NCBI GenBank assembly: GCA_023381945.1
Contig: JAMCQY010000391.1
Coordinates: 1-11,658, forward strand
From: Deltaproteobacteria bacterium
GTDB lineage: Bacteria > Desulfobacterota > Desulfobaccia > Desulfobaccales > 0-14-0-80-60-11
Direction of reading: 5' to 3'
DNA: 11,658 nucleotides
The first letter of the stretch is position 1; each line of letters starts with the position of its first letter. The position numbers were made by a program, and so were the translations under genes. The notes below the pieces were generated by a model. It was given only the letters and a program-made list of their open reading frames with translations, was not told where the DNA came from and did no database searches. Shown piece by piece: positions 5,927 to 10,848 of the stretch.

Positions 5927-7804
5927 ATGGCCTTTTATTCCAAAGAATATGATCTAATCATCATCGGGGCGGGCCACGCCGGCTGCGAAGCCGCCCTGGC
6001 TGCGGCCCGCATGGGCCTTAAAGTGCTCCTCTTCAATCTCAATCTCGACACCATGGCCCAAATGGCCTGCAACCCGGCGGTGGGGGGCCTGGCCAAGGGC
6101 CACGTGGTCAAAGAGATTGACGCTTTGGGCGGGGCCATGGGGGAATTGGCGGACCTCACTGGCATCCAGTTCCGCACCCTGAACCTCTCCAAGGGGCCGG
6201 CGGTCCGCGGCACCCGGGTACAGTGCGACAAGCAGGCCTACCGCCTGGCCATGAAGGCCCGCCTGGAGCAAGAGAGCCGCATTGAACTGCGCGAGGCCAT
6301 GGTGGAACGGCTCCTGGTGGAGGATGGCCGGGTAAAGGGGGTGGTGGAAACCCTGGGATTGGCCTACCGGGCCCGGACCGTGTTGATCACCACCGGCACC
6401 TTTTTGAATGGCCTGATCCACATCGGTGAGGTCCGCATCCCGGCCGGCCGGGCCGGGGAGTTTGCCTCGACTTCCCTGGCGGCCCACCTCAAGGAACTGG
6501 GCTTCCGCATGGGACGGCTGAAGACCGGCACGCCGCCGCGGCTTAGGGCCGGCAGCATCGATCTCAGTGGCATGAGCCGGTTAGACGGCGATCCCCGGCC
6601 CCGCCCCTTCTCCTGGCGCAGCACGAATGGTCCCCGGGAGCAGGTCTCTTGCTTTGTCACCCACACTAATCGAGTCACGCATAAACTCATCAAAGATAAT
6701 ATTCACCTGTCGCCCTTGTACAACGGCTCGATCCAGGGGATCAGCGCCCGCTATTGCCCCTCTCTGGAAGACAAGGTGATGCTTTTCCCGGACAAGGCCA
6801 GCCATCAGGTGACCCTGGAGCCCGAGGGTCTGCATACGGCCGAAATCTACGCCAAGGGCCTGGGCAATTGCCTGCCGGTGGAACTGCAGTTGGAGCTGTT
6901 CCGCAGCGTCCCGGGTTTGGAGGAAGTCGAGGTGATGCGGCCGGCCTACGCCATCGAGTATGATTACGTGGACCCTTTGCAACTGCAGCCCACCCTGGAG
7001 ACCAAGCTGATCAAGGGGCTCTTTCTGGCCGGGCAGATCAACGGCACCTCGGGCTACGAGGAGGCTGCCGGCCAGGGCCTCTGGGCCGGAATCAACGCCG
7101 CCTGTCAAGTCTTGGGGCGACGGCCCTTTCTGCCGCACCGCTCGCAGGCCTACCTGGCGGTCCTGGTGGATGACCTGGTGACCCGGGGCACCCGGGAGCC
7201 TTACCGGCTTTTCACCTCCCGGGCGGAATACCGCCTGCTCCTCCGGGAAGATAATGCCGATCAGCGCCTGACCGAGTGGGGCCATGAACTGGGTTTGGTA
7301 AGCCGGGAGGCCCTGGATCGTTTGCACGAAAAACAGCGGCTCCTGCAGGAAGAAGAGGCTCGCCTGGCCGGCCGCCGGGTTTATCCCTCAGCGGAAGTCA
7401 ACGCGGCGCTCACCAGCCGGGGCAGCGCGCCGTTGAAGGAACCCACGCCCTTTCTAAACCTGGTCAAACGGCCCCAATTGGACCTGCCCACCCTTTACCA
7501 ACTGGCCGGAGAGGAGCCCCCAGTGTCGGCGGAGGTGATGGAGCAGTTGGAGATCAAGCACAAATACGAGGGCTACATCCGGCGGCAGGAGGATTCCGCC
7601 AAAAAATTCTCCCAGGGCGAGGGGCGCCGCATCCCGCCGGACTTCGACTATGACGGGGTTCCGGGGTTGTCCATGGAGGTGCGGGAAAAATTGCAGGAAG
7701 TCCGGCCGCACTCGCTGGGCCAGGCAGCCCGCATCTCCGGGGTCACGCCCGCGGCCCTGGCCATCTTGATGGTTTATTTGAAGCGGGGAGGCAGGAAAAT
7801 CTAA
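5927..7804 (+). CDS. mnmG: tRNA uridine-5-carboxymethylaminomethyl modification enzyme MnmG (GidA)
   Basis: This 625-residue FAD enzyme matches the usual MnmG length. With MnmE it installs the aminomethyl or carboxymethylaminomethyl group at C5 of the wobble uridine (U34) in several tRNAs, which stabilises decoding of NNA/NNG codons. The N-terminal dinucleotide fold shows GAGHAGCEAA (14-23), followed by CNPAVGGLAKGH (48-59). The conserved TGTPPRL lies near 200-206. The catalytic cysteine in ARYCPSLEDK is C277, the same number as in the E. coli enzyme. The second FAD signature GLFLAGQINGTSGYEEAAGQG (short form, from 364) and TSRAEYRLLLREDNAD (430-445) follow. The helical C-terminus is the known MnmE-contact region. 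The start at 5927 fits the family N-terminus, although the SD is weak. The usual partner rsmG does not follow: the next gene is convergent. Confidence 0.97.
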   Translation: MAFYSKEYDLIIIGAGHAGCEAALAAARMGLKVLLFNLNLDTMAQMACNPAVGGLAKGHVVKEIDALGGAMGELADLTGIQFRTLNLSKGPAVRGTRVQCDKQAYRLAMKARLEQESRIELREAMVERLLVEDGRVKGVVETLGLAYRARTVLITTGTFLNGLIHIGEVRIPAGRAGEFASTSLAAHLKELGFRMGRLKTGTPPRLRAGSIDLSGMSRLDGDPRPRPFSWRSTNGPREQVSCFVTHTNRVTHKLIKDNIHLSPLYNGSIQGISARYCPSLEDKVMLFPDKASHQVTLEPEGLHTAEIYAKGLGNCLPVELQLELFRSVPGLEEVEVMRPAYAIEYDYVDPLQLQPTLETKLIKGLFLAGQINGTSGYEEAAGQGLWAGINAACQVLGRRPFLPHRSQAYLAVLVDDLVTRGTREPYRLFTSRAEYRLLLREDNADQRLTEWGHELGLVSREALDRLHEKQRLLQEEEARLAGRRVYPSAEVNAALTSRGSAPLKEPTPFLNLVKRPQLDLPTLYQLAGEEPPVSAEVMEQLEIKHKYEGYIRRQEDSAKKFSQGEGRRIPPDFDYDGVPGLSMEVREKLQEVRPHSLGQAARISGVTPAALAILMVYLKRGGRKI

Positions 7805-7899
7805 AAGGCGCGCCCTCGCCTGCTTGGGTCAGGACCGCGCCCTACCTTGCATTTCCAAATTCCCCGGCCTGATCTTTGCAGACCGTTGCAAGCTGAAAG

Positions 7900-8076
7900 C
7901 TATCTGTTCGTCGGACCCATGGAGCGGTCGGCCGAATAATAGAAATAGTCGGGGCTTACCGAAGCGCCGCACATGGCGCACAGGGCGGCGCGGTCCACTA
8001 CCCCGCTTGAATTGGTTTCGGCGCAGCCCCACAGCCCCAGGGCCATCAGCAAAATCAGGCCAACCACTCTTCTCAT
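7900..8076 (-). CDS. Very small putative lipoprotein with a CxxC motif (58 aa)
   Basis: This 58-codon minus-strand gene starts at ATG 8074-8076 and stops at TAG 7900-7902. An AAGGA Shine-Dalgarno lies about 6 nt upstream. The N-terminus MRRVVGLILLMALG is a short lipoprotein signal leading to the lipobox LWGC, with C18 as the predicted lipidated residue. The mature part is only about 41 residues. It contains C33-x2-C36-G in ALCAMCGAS, then a Tyr-rich stretch (PDYFYY). The Cys pair could bind a metal or act in redox chemistry at the envelope, but nothing shows which. It is convergent with mnmG (95 bp between stops) and lies 130 bp downstream of the glycine-zipper lipoprotein gene on the same strand. 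The first residue after C18 is Ala, which suggests outer-membrane sorting. The family is not recognised. Confidence 0.72.
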   Translation of the reverse strand: MRRVVGLILLMALGLWGCAETNSSGVVDRAALCAMCGASVSPDYFYYSADRSMGPTNR

Positions 8077-8175
8077 CTCTAATCCTTTTCCAGCGCCCGT
8101 GAAAACGGCGGCCGCGGCCGCGGTCTCAGCAGGAAGACCCGCAGGGGCGGGGGGTACCGTCCCTGCGAAAGATTT

Positions 8176-8207
8176 ATCCGCTGATTAACCAGCCATCAGC
8201 CCCGGAT
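8176..8207 (-). terminator. Possible weak terminator hairpin after the glycine-zipper lipoprotein gene
   Basis: GCTGAT (8180-8185) pairs with ATCAGC (8195-8200), and ATCC (8176-8179) with GGAT (8204-8207) across a small bulge. On the minus strand the stem is followed by AAATCTTT, which is only weakly T-rich. Confidence 0.35.
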
Positions 8208-8437
8208 CATTGTCCCCGGGATTTTTGGTATTGGTCGTACAGAAAACCGCCAAGCAGTCCGGCGCCGCCGCCGATAGCTGCACCGGCCGCGGGCGAGCCC
8301 GCGGCCCAGCCGATGAGGGCGCCGCTGCTGGCCCCGATGGCGCCGCCGCTTAACACTCTCTGCTGCGTGCTGGACATTCCGGAACATCCCCCCAAGGCCA
8401 AAGCTAATACCATCACCAGAATCATCACTTTTTTCAT
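8207..8437 (-). CDS. Glycine-zipper lipoprotein, copy A
   Basis: This 76-residue protein starts at the second of two ATGs. The AAGGAG SD (8447-8452) is 9 nt from that ATG but only 3 nt from the upstream one at 8443. A lipoprotein signal ends in the lipobox LGGC, with C18 as the predicted lipid site. The mature region has the short sequence SGMSSTQQRVLSGG, then a Gly/Ala-rich membrane-like stretch with repeated GxxxG spacing (GGAIGASSGALIG, GAAIGGGAGLLGG). A tail FLYDQYQKSRGQ follows. This layout is typical of the glycine-zipper outer-membrane lipoprotein group, whose members insert in or lie along membranes. The detailed role is not known. It is about 80% identical by eye to copy B at 8629-8862 but is separated from it by an intrinsic terminator, so it may be transcribed separately. 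Confidence 0.85.
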   Translation of the reverse strand: MKKVMILVMVLALALGGCSGMSSTQQRVLSGGAIGASSGALIGWAAGSPAAGAAIGGGAGLLGGFLYDQYQKSRGQ

Positions 8438-8471
8438 CAGCATTTTCTCCTTTTCTGCAAGTTAACGCAAT

Positions 8472-8491
8472 GTTCCCCTGCAAAAGGGAAC
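8472..8491 (-). other. Hairpin in the leader of glycine-zipper copy A
   Basis: GTTCCC (8472-8477) and GGGAAC (8486-8491) form a 6-bp stem with an 8-nt loop. It sits about 20 nt upstream of the SD of copy A and just after the terminator T run, so it could affect leader stability. No function is shown. Confidence 0.4.
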
Positions 8492-8504
8492 GGGGTGGCT
8501 ACCC

Positions 8505-8545
8505 AAAAAAAGGAGGTCCAGGGGTAAAATACCCCGAGACCCCCC
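8505..8545 (-). terminator. Strong intrinsic terminator ending the exported-protein gene run
   Basis: On the minus strand an inner 6-bp stem GGGGTA/TACCCC (8530-8535 with 8521-8526, loop of three) is extended past a 2-nt internal loop. The outer part is GGTC/GACC, a G-U pair and two more G-C pairs (8538-8544 with 8512-8518). Seven T residues follow (8505-8511 on the minus strand). It lies 84 bp past the stop of lipoprotein copy B and before copy A. Confidence 0.85.
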
Positions 8546-8628
8546 AAGCAGAGGGAGTTTTTAAGATAGAGTCGAGGCGGTGTGGACTGTGAATAGAGCA
8601 AGACCCTCAAACTCTTTCAGGATAGCTG

Positions 8629-8862
8629 CTAGGGCCGGCCCTGAGACTTCTGATACCGATCATATAAATACCCTCCCAGAAGTCCCGCGCCGCCGCCGAT
8701 GGCGGCGCCGGTGGCCGCGGAGCCGGCCGCGGCACCAATAAGGGCGCCGCTGCCGGCGCCGATGGCGCCGCCGCTCAACGTCCGTTGCTCAGTGTAAGAC
8801 ATCCCGGAACAACCACCCAGTAGTACCGCCGCCAACATGACTAGGATAAATGTCTTTTTCAT
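8629..8862 (-). CDS. Glycine-zipper lipoprotein, copy B
   Basis: The protein has 77 residues from ATG 8862. That ATG overlaps the stop of the preceding gene (ATGA, 8859-8862), so translation is probably coupled. An in-frame extension upstream to 8913 is rejected, because the lipoprotein signal begins at MKKTFILVML. The lipobox is LGGC, followed by SGMSYTEQRTLSGG. A Gly/Ala stretch with GxxxG-type repeats (GGAIGAGSGALIGAAAG, then GAAIGGGAGLLGG) and the tail YLYDRYQKSQGRP complete it. Copy A has the same order and nearly the same residues, so the two arose by duplication. A likely place is the outer membrane, anchored by lipid. The overlap with the 128-aa secreted protein gene indicates that the two products are made together. 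Specific function is unknown. Confidence 0.88.
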   Translation of the reverse strand: MKKTFILVMLAAVLLGGCSGMSYTEQRTLSGGAIGAGSGALIGAAAGSAATGAAIGGGAGLLGGYLYDRYQKSQGRP

Positions 8863-9245
8863 GGCCTTTTCGCTCCCGCCTTCATTTCGGGTGGGCAAAT
8901 CGCCGCGGCGCACCTTATCGCGATCACTTCCAGAACCGTGGTGCTGAGCTTGTTCGGATTCTCCTGATAATACTTGTCTACTTCACCGACGACCTGACCA
9001 ACGGTTTTGGTCTTCAACTCAGAGGAAAAGGCCCGGGAAGCGACGCCATATTTCCCCTTCCCTGCCGCCACATCGAAATCGGCCATGTTGCCGACCCCTG
9101 CCACATAGCCCACTTTCGCGTCGTATGGCACCTGAGTCCACTGGCTGCCATCCCACAGCGCCGCCTTCCCCTGGGCCATGGCGCCGCCTGCCATTGCCAA
9201 GACCACCATCAAAATGAAGAGGACGACTTTACCTTTGAATTTCAC
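8859..9245 (-). CDS. Secreted small protein, 128-aa family, copy 1
   Basis: This 128-residue protein has a GTG start at 9245, chosen because GGAGG (9254-9258) lies 8 nt upstream and because it gives exactly the N-terminus (MKFKGK) and length of its paralog. A Sec signal peptide with Ala-x-Ala near 22-24 precedes the mature part. The conserved core shows LWDGSQW (30-36), KVGYVAGVGNMADF (44-57), ELKTKTV (76-82), VDKYYQENP (89-97) and CPPE (117-120). The pattern of a GV-like helix, an NP-containing turn and a C-terminal Cys resembles Rap1a/Tai-type periplasmic proteins, but only loosely. Cysteines are C112 and C117. C69 of the paralog is missing. Its stop overlaps the start of lipoprotein copy B. 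It probably acts in the periplasm; its partner is unknown. Confidence 0.85.
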   Translation of the reverse strand: MKFKGKVVLFILMVVLAMAGGAMAQGKAALWDGSQWTQVPYDAKVGYVAGVGNMADFDVAAGKGKYGVASRAFSSELKTKTVGQVVGEVDKYYQENPNKLSTTVLEVIAIRCAAAICPPEMKAGAKRP

Positions 9246-9332
9246 GGCTGACACCTCCAACAGAGTTGAGCAATTTTAGACGCGTTGCCGATGGTTCCCA
9301 GGACAATCCCGGGACCCCCAGCCTCTAAGCCT

Positions 9333-9360
9333 AAGGTAAGGCGTCGCCTGCTATTGTCAA
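9333..9360 (-). promoter_or_regulatory. Candidate promoter for 128-aa copy 1 and lipoprotein B
   Basis: On the minus strand TTGACA (9355-9360) is followed after 16 bp by TACCTT (9333-9338). A second perfect TTGACA lies just upstream (9363-9368). The -10 is poor (3 of 6), so the assignment rests mainly on the -35. Confidence 0.35.
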
Positions 9361-9379
9361 CCTGTCAAAGGTTAGCGAA

Positions 9380-9490
9380 ATGGAGCCGTTGCCGGTGTTC
9401 CAGCGGAACCTTAAGGGGGCCCGGAGCGGCCAGGCCGCCATTCATCCTCCGCTGCTCTGTGCAAGACATCCCGGACGGGACAACTACCTG
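9380..9490 (-). pseudogene. Decayed glycine-zipper lipoprotein gene (third copy)
   Basis: On the minus strand the segment near 9440-9475 translates as SGMSCTEQRRMNGG, matching SGMSYTEQRTLSGG of copy B. At the DNA level the block around AAGACATCCCGGA (plus strand) is almost identical to that in copy B. The start codon and signal-peptide region are gone, and the following Gly/Ala region is scrambled (LAAPGPLKVPLEH), reaching a stop at 9365-9367. It sits directly after 128-aa copy 2, just as lipoprotein B follows 128-aa copy 1. The outer limits are approximate, and similarity is clear only for about 9425-9485. Confidence 0.75.
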
Positions 9491-9492
9491 TC

Positions 9493-9879
9493 CTATTTCT
9501 TTTTCCCCGGTGCTGTCGCTTCAGGGGGGCAGAGTTTGGTGCTGTTCCGCAGGATGACTTCCAATACCGGGGTGGTCATCTTGCTGGGATTTTGCTTGTA
9601 GTAATTATCTACCTCTTGCACTACCTGGGCTACGGTCTTAGTTTTGAGTTCGTCAACAAACCCCTTGGAAATGCAAGCAGACCGGCTGGCGCCGCCGGTA
9701 CCCACTTCAAAATCCGCCATATTGCCCACGCCCTTGATATAGGCCACTTTCAGGTCTTGGCCAAGGTCTTTCCATTGGGTGCCGTCCCACAGGAATCCTT
9801 TTTCTGCAGCCAAGCCATTGTTAATCAGGGCGAAGCACAGGACCAATCCTAAAATAACTGCCTTACCTCTAAATTTCAT
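9493..9879 (-). CDS. Secreted small protein, 128-aa family, copy 2
   Basis: The gene encodes 128 residues from ATG 9879, preceded by GGGAGG 6 nt upstream. The N-terminal signal peptide (MKFRGKAVILGLV, cleavage near residues 24-25) leads to a mature domain with LWDGTQW (30-36), KVAYIKGVGNMADF (44-57), ACISKGF (68-74), ELKTKTV (77-83), VDNYYKQNP (90-98) and LCPPE (116-120). C69 and C117 could form a disulfide. The layout GV-like helix, Cys, NP turn, C-terminal Cys recalls Rap1a/Tai-type immunity proteins, which neutralise periplasmic effectors. That is a resemblance by eye only, and no toxin gene is nearby. Copy 1 is clearly paralogous. The lipoprotein gene that should follow is decayed. The gene lies 38 bp after the Lys-rich gene at 9918-10292 and is probably in the same transcript. 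Confidence 0.86.
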   Translation of the reverse strand: MKFRGKAVILGLVLCFALINNGLAAEKGFLWDGTQWKDLGQDLKVAYIKGVGNMADFEVGTGGASRSACISKGFVDELKTKTVAQVVQEVDNYYKQNPSKMTTPVLEVILRNSTKLCPPEATAPGKKK

Positions 9880-9917
9880 GGGCTTCCTCCCTTAATGAGA
9901 GATTTTCAGGCCCCTGG

Positions 9918-10292
9918 TTAGCCTTCATCCGGGCCGCCGGTGGCAGCCGGGGCTGTGGGTTCAGCGGCCGGCTTCTTGGTCTTGCTGACGGCTCTGGCTC
10001 TCTTTTTCTTAGCTACCTTTGGGGCTTTCTTGCCGTTCTTGGCATGGGCGGTTTTGGACTTGGCCTGATGATTTGCCTTGGCTTTGCCCTTAGCTTTGCT
10101 CTTGGCGGGTTTGGCTTTCTCTTCTCCGGCCTTCGCCGGAGCTGCGGGTTCCTTCGTTTCAGGGGAGGCCAGAGGCTTTTGTCCCTCCAACATCGGAGGT
10201 ACGGCCGGCGGCGCCACTTCCTTCTGGGCCCAGACGCTCTGCAGGCTCAGGAGGAACATCCCCGCCGCGGCCAAGGTGACGATCTTTTTCAT
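9918..10292 (-). CDS. Exported Lys/Ala/Pro-rich low-complexity protein (124 aa)
   Basis: The start is ATG 10292, with a GAGG SD 6 nt upstream; the TTG in frame at 10304 overlaps that SD and is rejected. A clear signal peptide (MKKIVTLAAAGMFLLSL, cleavage after SVWA, about residue 22) is followed by a Pro-rich linker (about 26-58). A strongly basic Lys/Ala repeat-like stretch follows (about 59-108; AKPAKSKAKGKAKA, KKAPKVAKKKRARAV) and then an acidic-tipped tail. The basic part resembles histone H1/AlgP-type low complexity, but the signal peptide implies export. It might bind polyanions such as LPS, DNA or polysaccharide; this is inference. The 87-aa protein encoded upstream has the same design, so they are probably relatives. 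Sequence bias makes homology hard to judge. Confidence 0.75.
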   Translation of the reverse strand: MKKIVTLAAAGMFLLSLQSVWAQKEVAPPAVPPMLEGQKPLASPETKEPAAPAKAGEEKAKPAKSKAKGKAKANHQAKSKTAHAKNGKKAPKVAKKKRARAVSKTKKPAAEPTAPAATGGPDEG

Positions 10293-10317
10293 GGCAATCC
10301 TCAAATTCGTGTAAATC

Positions 10318-10357
10318 TACCGGAATTCGCCCTCTTTGCGAGGGGCGAATTCCGGTA
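10318..10357. other. Long hairpin between the two Lys-rich genes
   Basis: Bases 10318-10334 pair with 10340-10357 over 17 bp with a single bulged G and a 5-nt loop. The sequence after the stem is not T-rich on either strand, so it is not a standard intrinsic terminator. An mRNA-processing or stabilising stem between the genes is possible. Confidence 0.7.
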
Positions 10358-10372
10358 TTCTGTCAGGCTCGG

Positions 10373-10636
10373 CTATTCGGCGGGTTTCTGTTCAGTGCCC
10401 TTTTTAGCCTTTTTGCTCTTTTTGCTGTTTTTCTTCTTGGCAGACTTCTTTTTGGTCTTCTTGGGAGCGGCCTCTTCCGTCGGAGCCGGCGCCGGGGTTT
10501 CCATCTTGGGCTGCGCCGGAGCCGCGGCCGGCGGAGTGGTCGGAGCCGGAGCCGGAGCTTTTTCCTGGGCCAGAGATGCCCCCGCGAGGCTCAGCACAAA
10601 CGCCCCCACGCTTGCCAATGCCAAAACCTTTTTCAT
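10373..10636 (-). CDS. Exported Pro/Ala- and Lys-rich low-complexity protein (87 aa)
   Basis: The start is ATG 10636, with GGAGG 7 nt upstream; the adjacent GTG at 10639 is less well spaced. The signal peptide MKKVLALASVGAFVLSLAG is cleaved near SLA (residue 23). Residues 24-57 are Pro/Ala-rich (APAPAPTTPPAAAPAQP). Residues about 59-80 form a dense Lys tail with Ser/Ala (KKTKKKSAKKKNSKK), and the end is TEQKPAE. It has no recognisable folded domain and no Cys. The layout, signal peptide then Pro/Ala linker then Lys block, matches the 124-aa protein encoded downstream. The gene begins 41 bp after the tRNA-Met gene on the same strand and has no promoter of its own that I can see, so it may be cotranscribed with the tRNA. 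Function is unknown; binding to an anionic partner outside the cytoplasm is a guess. Confidence 0.75.
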   Translation of the reverse strand: MKKVLALASVGAFVLSLAGASLAQEKAPAPAPTTPPAAAPAQPKMETPAPAPTEEAAPKKTKKKSAKKKNSKKSKKAKKGTEQKPAE

Positions 10637-10643
10637 CACCCAT

Positions 10644-10661
10644 CCTCCCCTAAAAATAGGG
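10644..10661 (-). promoter_or_regulatory. Small hairpin overlapping the SD of the 87-aa gene
   Basis: CCCTA and TAGGG (10648-10652 with 10657-10661, loop of four) can pair. The 5' part of the SD AGGGGAGG (10644-10651) lies in this stem, so pairing could limit ribosome access. The stem is only 5 bp, so the effect may be small. Confidence 0.35.
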
Positions 10662-10677
10662 TCAAAAAAATTTTTTA

Positions 10678-10754
10678 TGGTGGCGGTGCAGGGATTCGAA
10701 CCCCGGACACTGCGGATATGAGCCGCATGCTCTAACCGACTGAGCTACACCGCC
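10678..10754 (-). tRNA. tRNA-Met (CAU anticodon)
   Basis: The 77-nt minus-strand gene folds as a full cloverleaf. The acceptor stem is GGCGGTG/CACCGCC, the D-arm contains AGCTCAGTCGGTTAGAGC, the anticodon arm is TGCGG-CTCATAT-CCGCA with anticodon CAT, and the T arm contains GGTTCGAATCC. The discriminator base is A, and the 3' CCA is encoded (10678-10680). CAU can also belong to tRNA-Ile2 (C34 later modified to lysidine) or to initiator tRNA. The acceptor 1-72 pair is G-C, which argues against the initiator (usually C1-A72). Elongator Met is most likely, but identity to Ile2 is not excluded by sequence alone. A near-perfect promoter lies 12 bp upstream. Confidence 0.96.
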
Positions 10755-10766
10755 ATGACACCTGAA

Positions 10767-10795
10767 AATATATTAATACTAGGCGGGTCTGTCAA
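10767..10795 (-). promoter_or_regulatory. Sigma-70 promoter of the tRNA-Met gene
   Basis: On the minus strand a perfect TTGACA (10790-10795) is followed by exactly 17 bp and TATATT (10767-10772, 5 of 6). The predicted start is about 6 nt before the tRNA 5' end at 10754. It is the best promoter in the window and could also serve the genes downstream of the tRNA. Confidence 0.85.
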
Positions 10796-10848
10796 ACAAA
10801 ATCGCTGGCGGAATATCGCCGGAAAACCTTTATGGTTCCTGGCTAAAA

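Noticed and set aside
6581..7327. 248-codon minus-strand open frame inside mnmG
   Set aside because: It is antisense to conserved mnmG motifs; the frame is a by-product of GC-rich codon usage.
7805..7850. GGCGCG/CGCGCC pairing after mnmG as a terminator
   Set aside because: The loop would be over 20 nt and no T run follows on the plus strand; on the minus strand there is TTTT, but the stem is too short to support a call.
7824..8102. Plus-strand 92-codon frame and a second minus-strand frame (7829-8032) after mnmG
   Set aside because: Both overlap the 58-aa lipoprotein in other frames, and neither has an SD or recognisable motif.
8196..8483. Alternative 95-codon minus-strand frame over lipoprotein A
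   Set aside because: It is Arg-rich and frame-shifted relative to the lipoprotein, which has a clear lipobox and a paralog.
8850..9251. Plus-strand open frame of 133 codons
   Set aside because: It is the exact complement of the 128-aa secreted protein gene, which has a paralog, a signal peptide and a good SD.
10044..10721. Long plus-strand open frame (225 codons) ending in GFEPRTLRI
   Set aside because: It is antisense to two signal-peptide genes and its end is the translated complement of the tRNA gene; GFEPRT-type endings are a common artefact of tRNA sequence.
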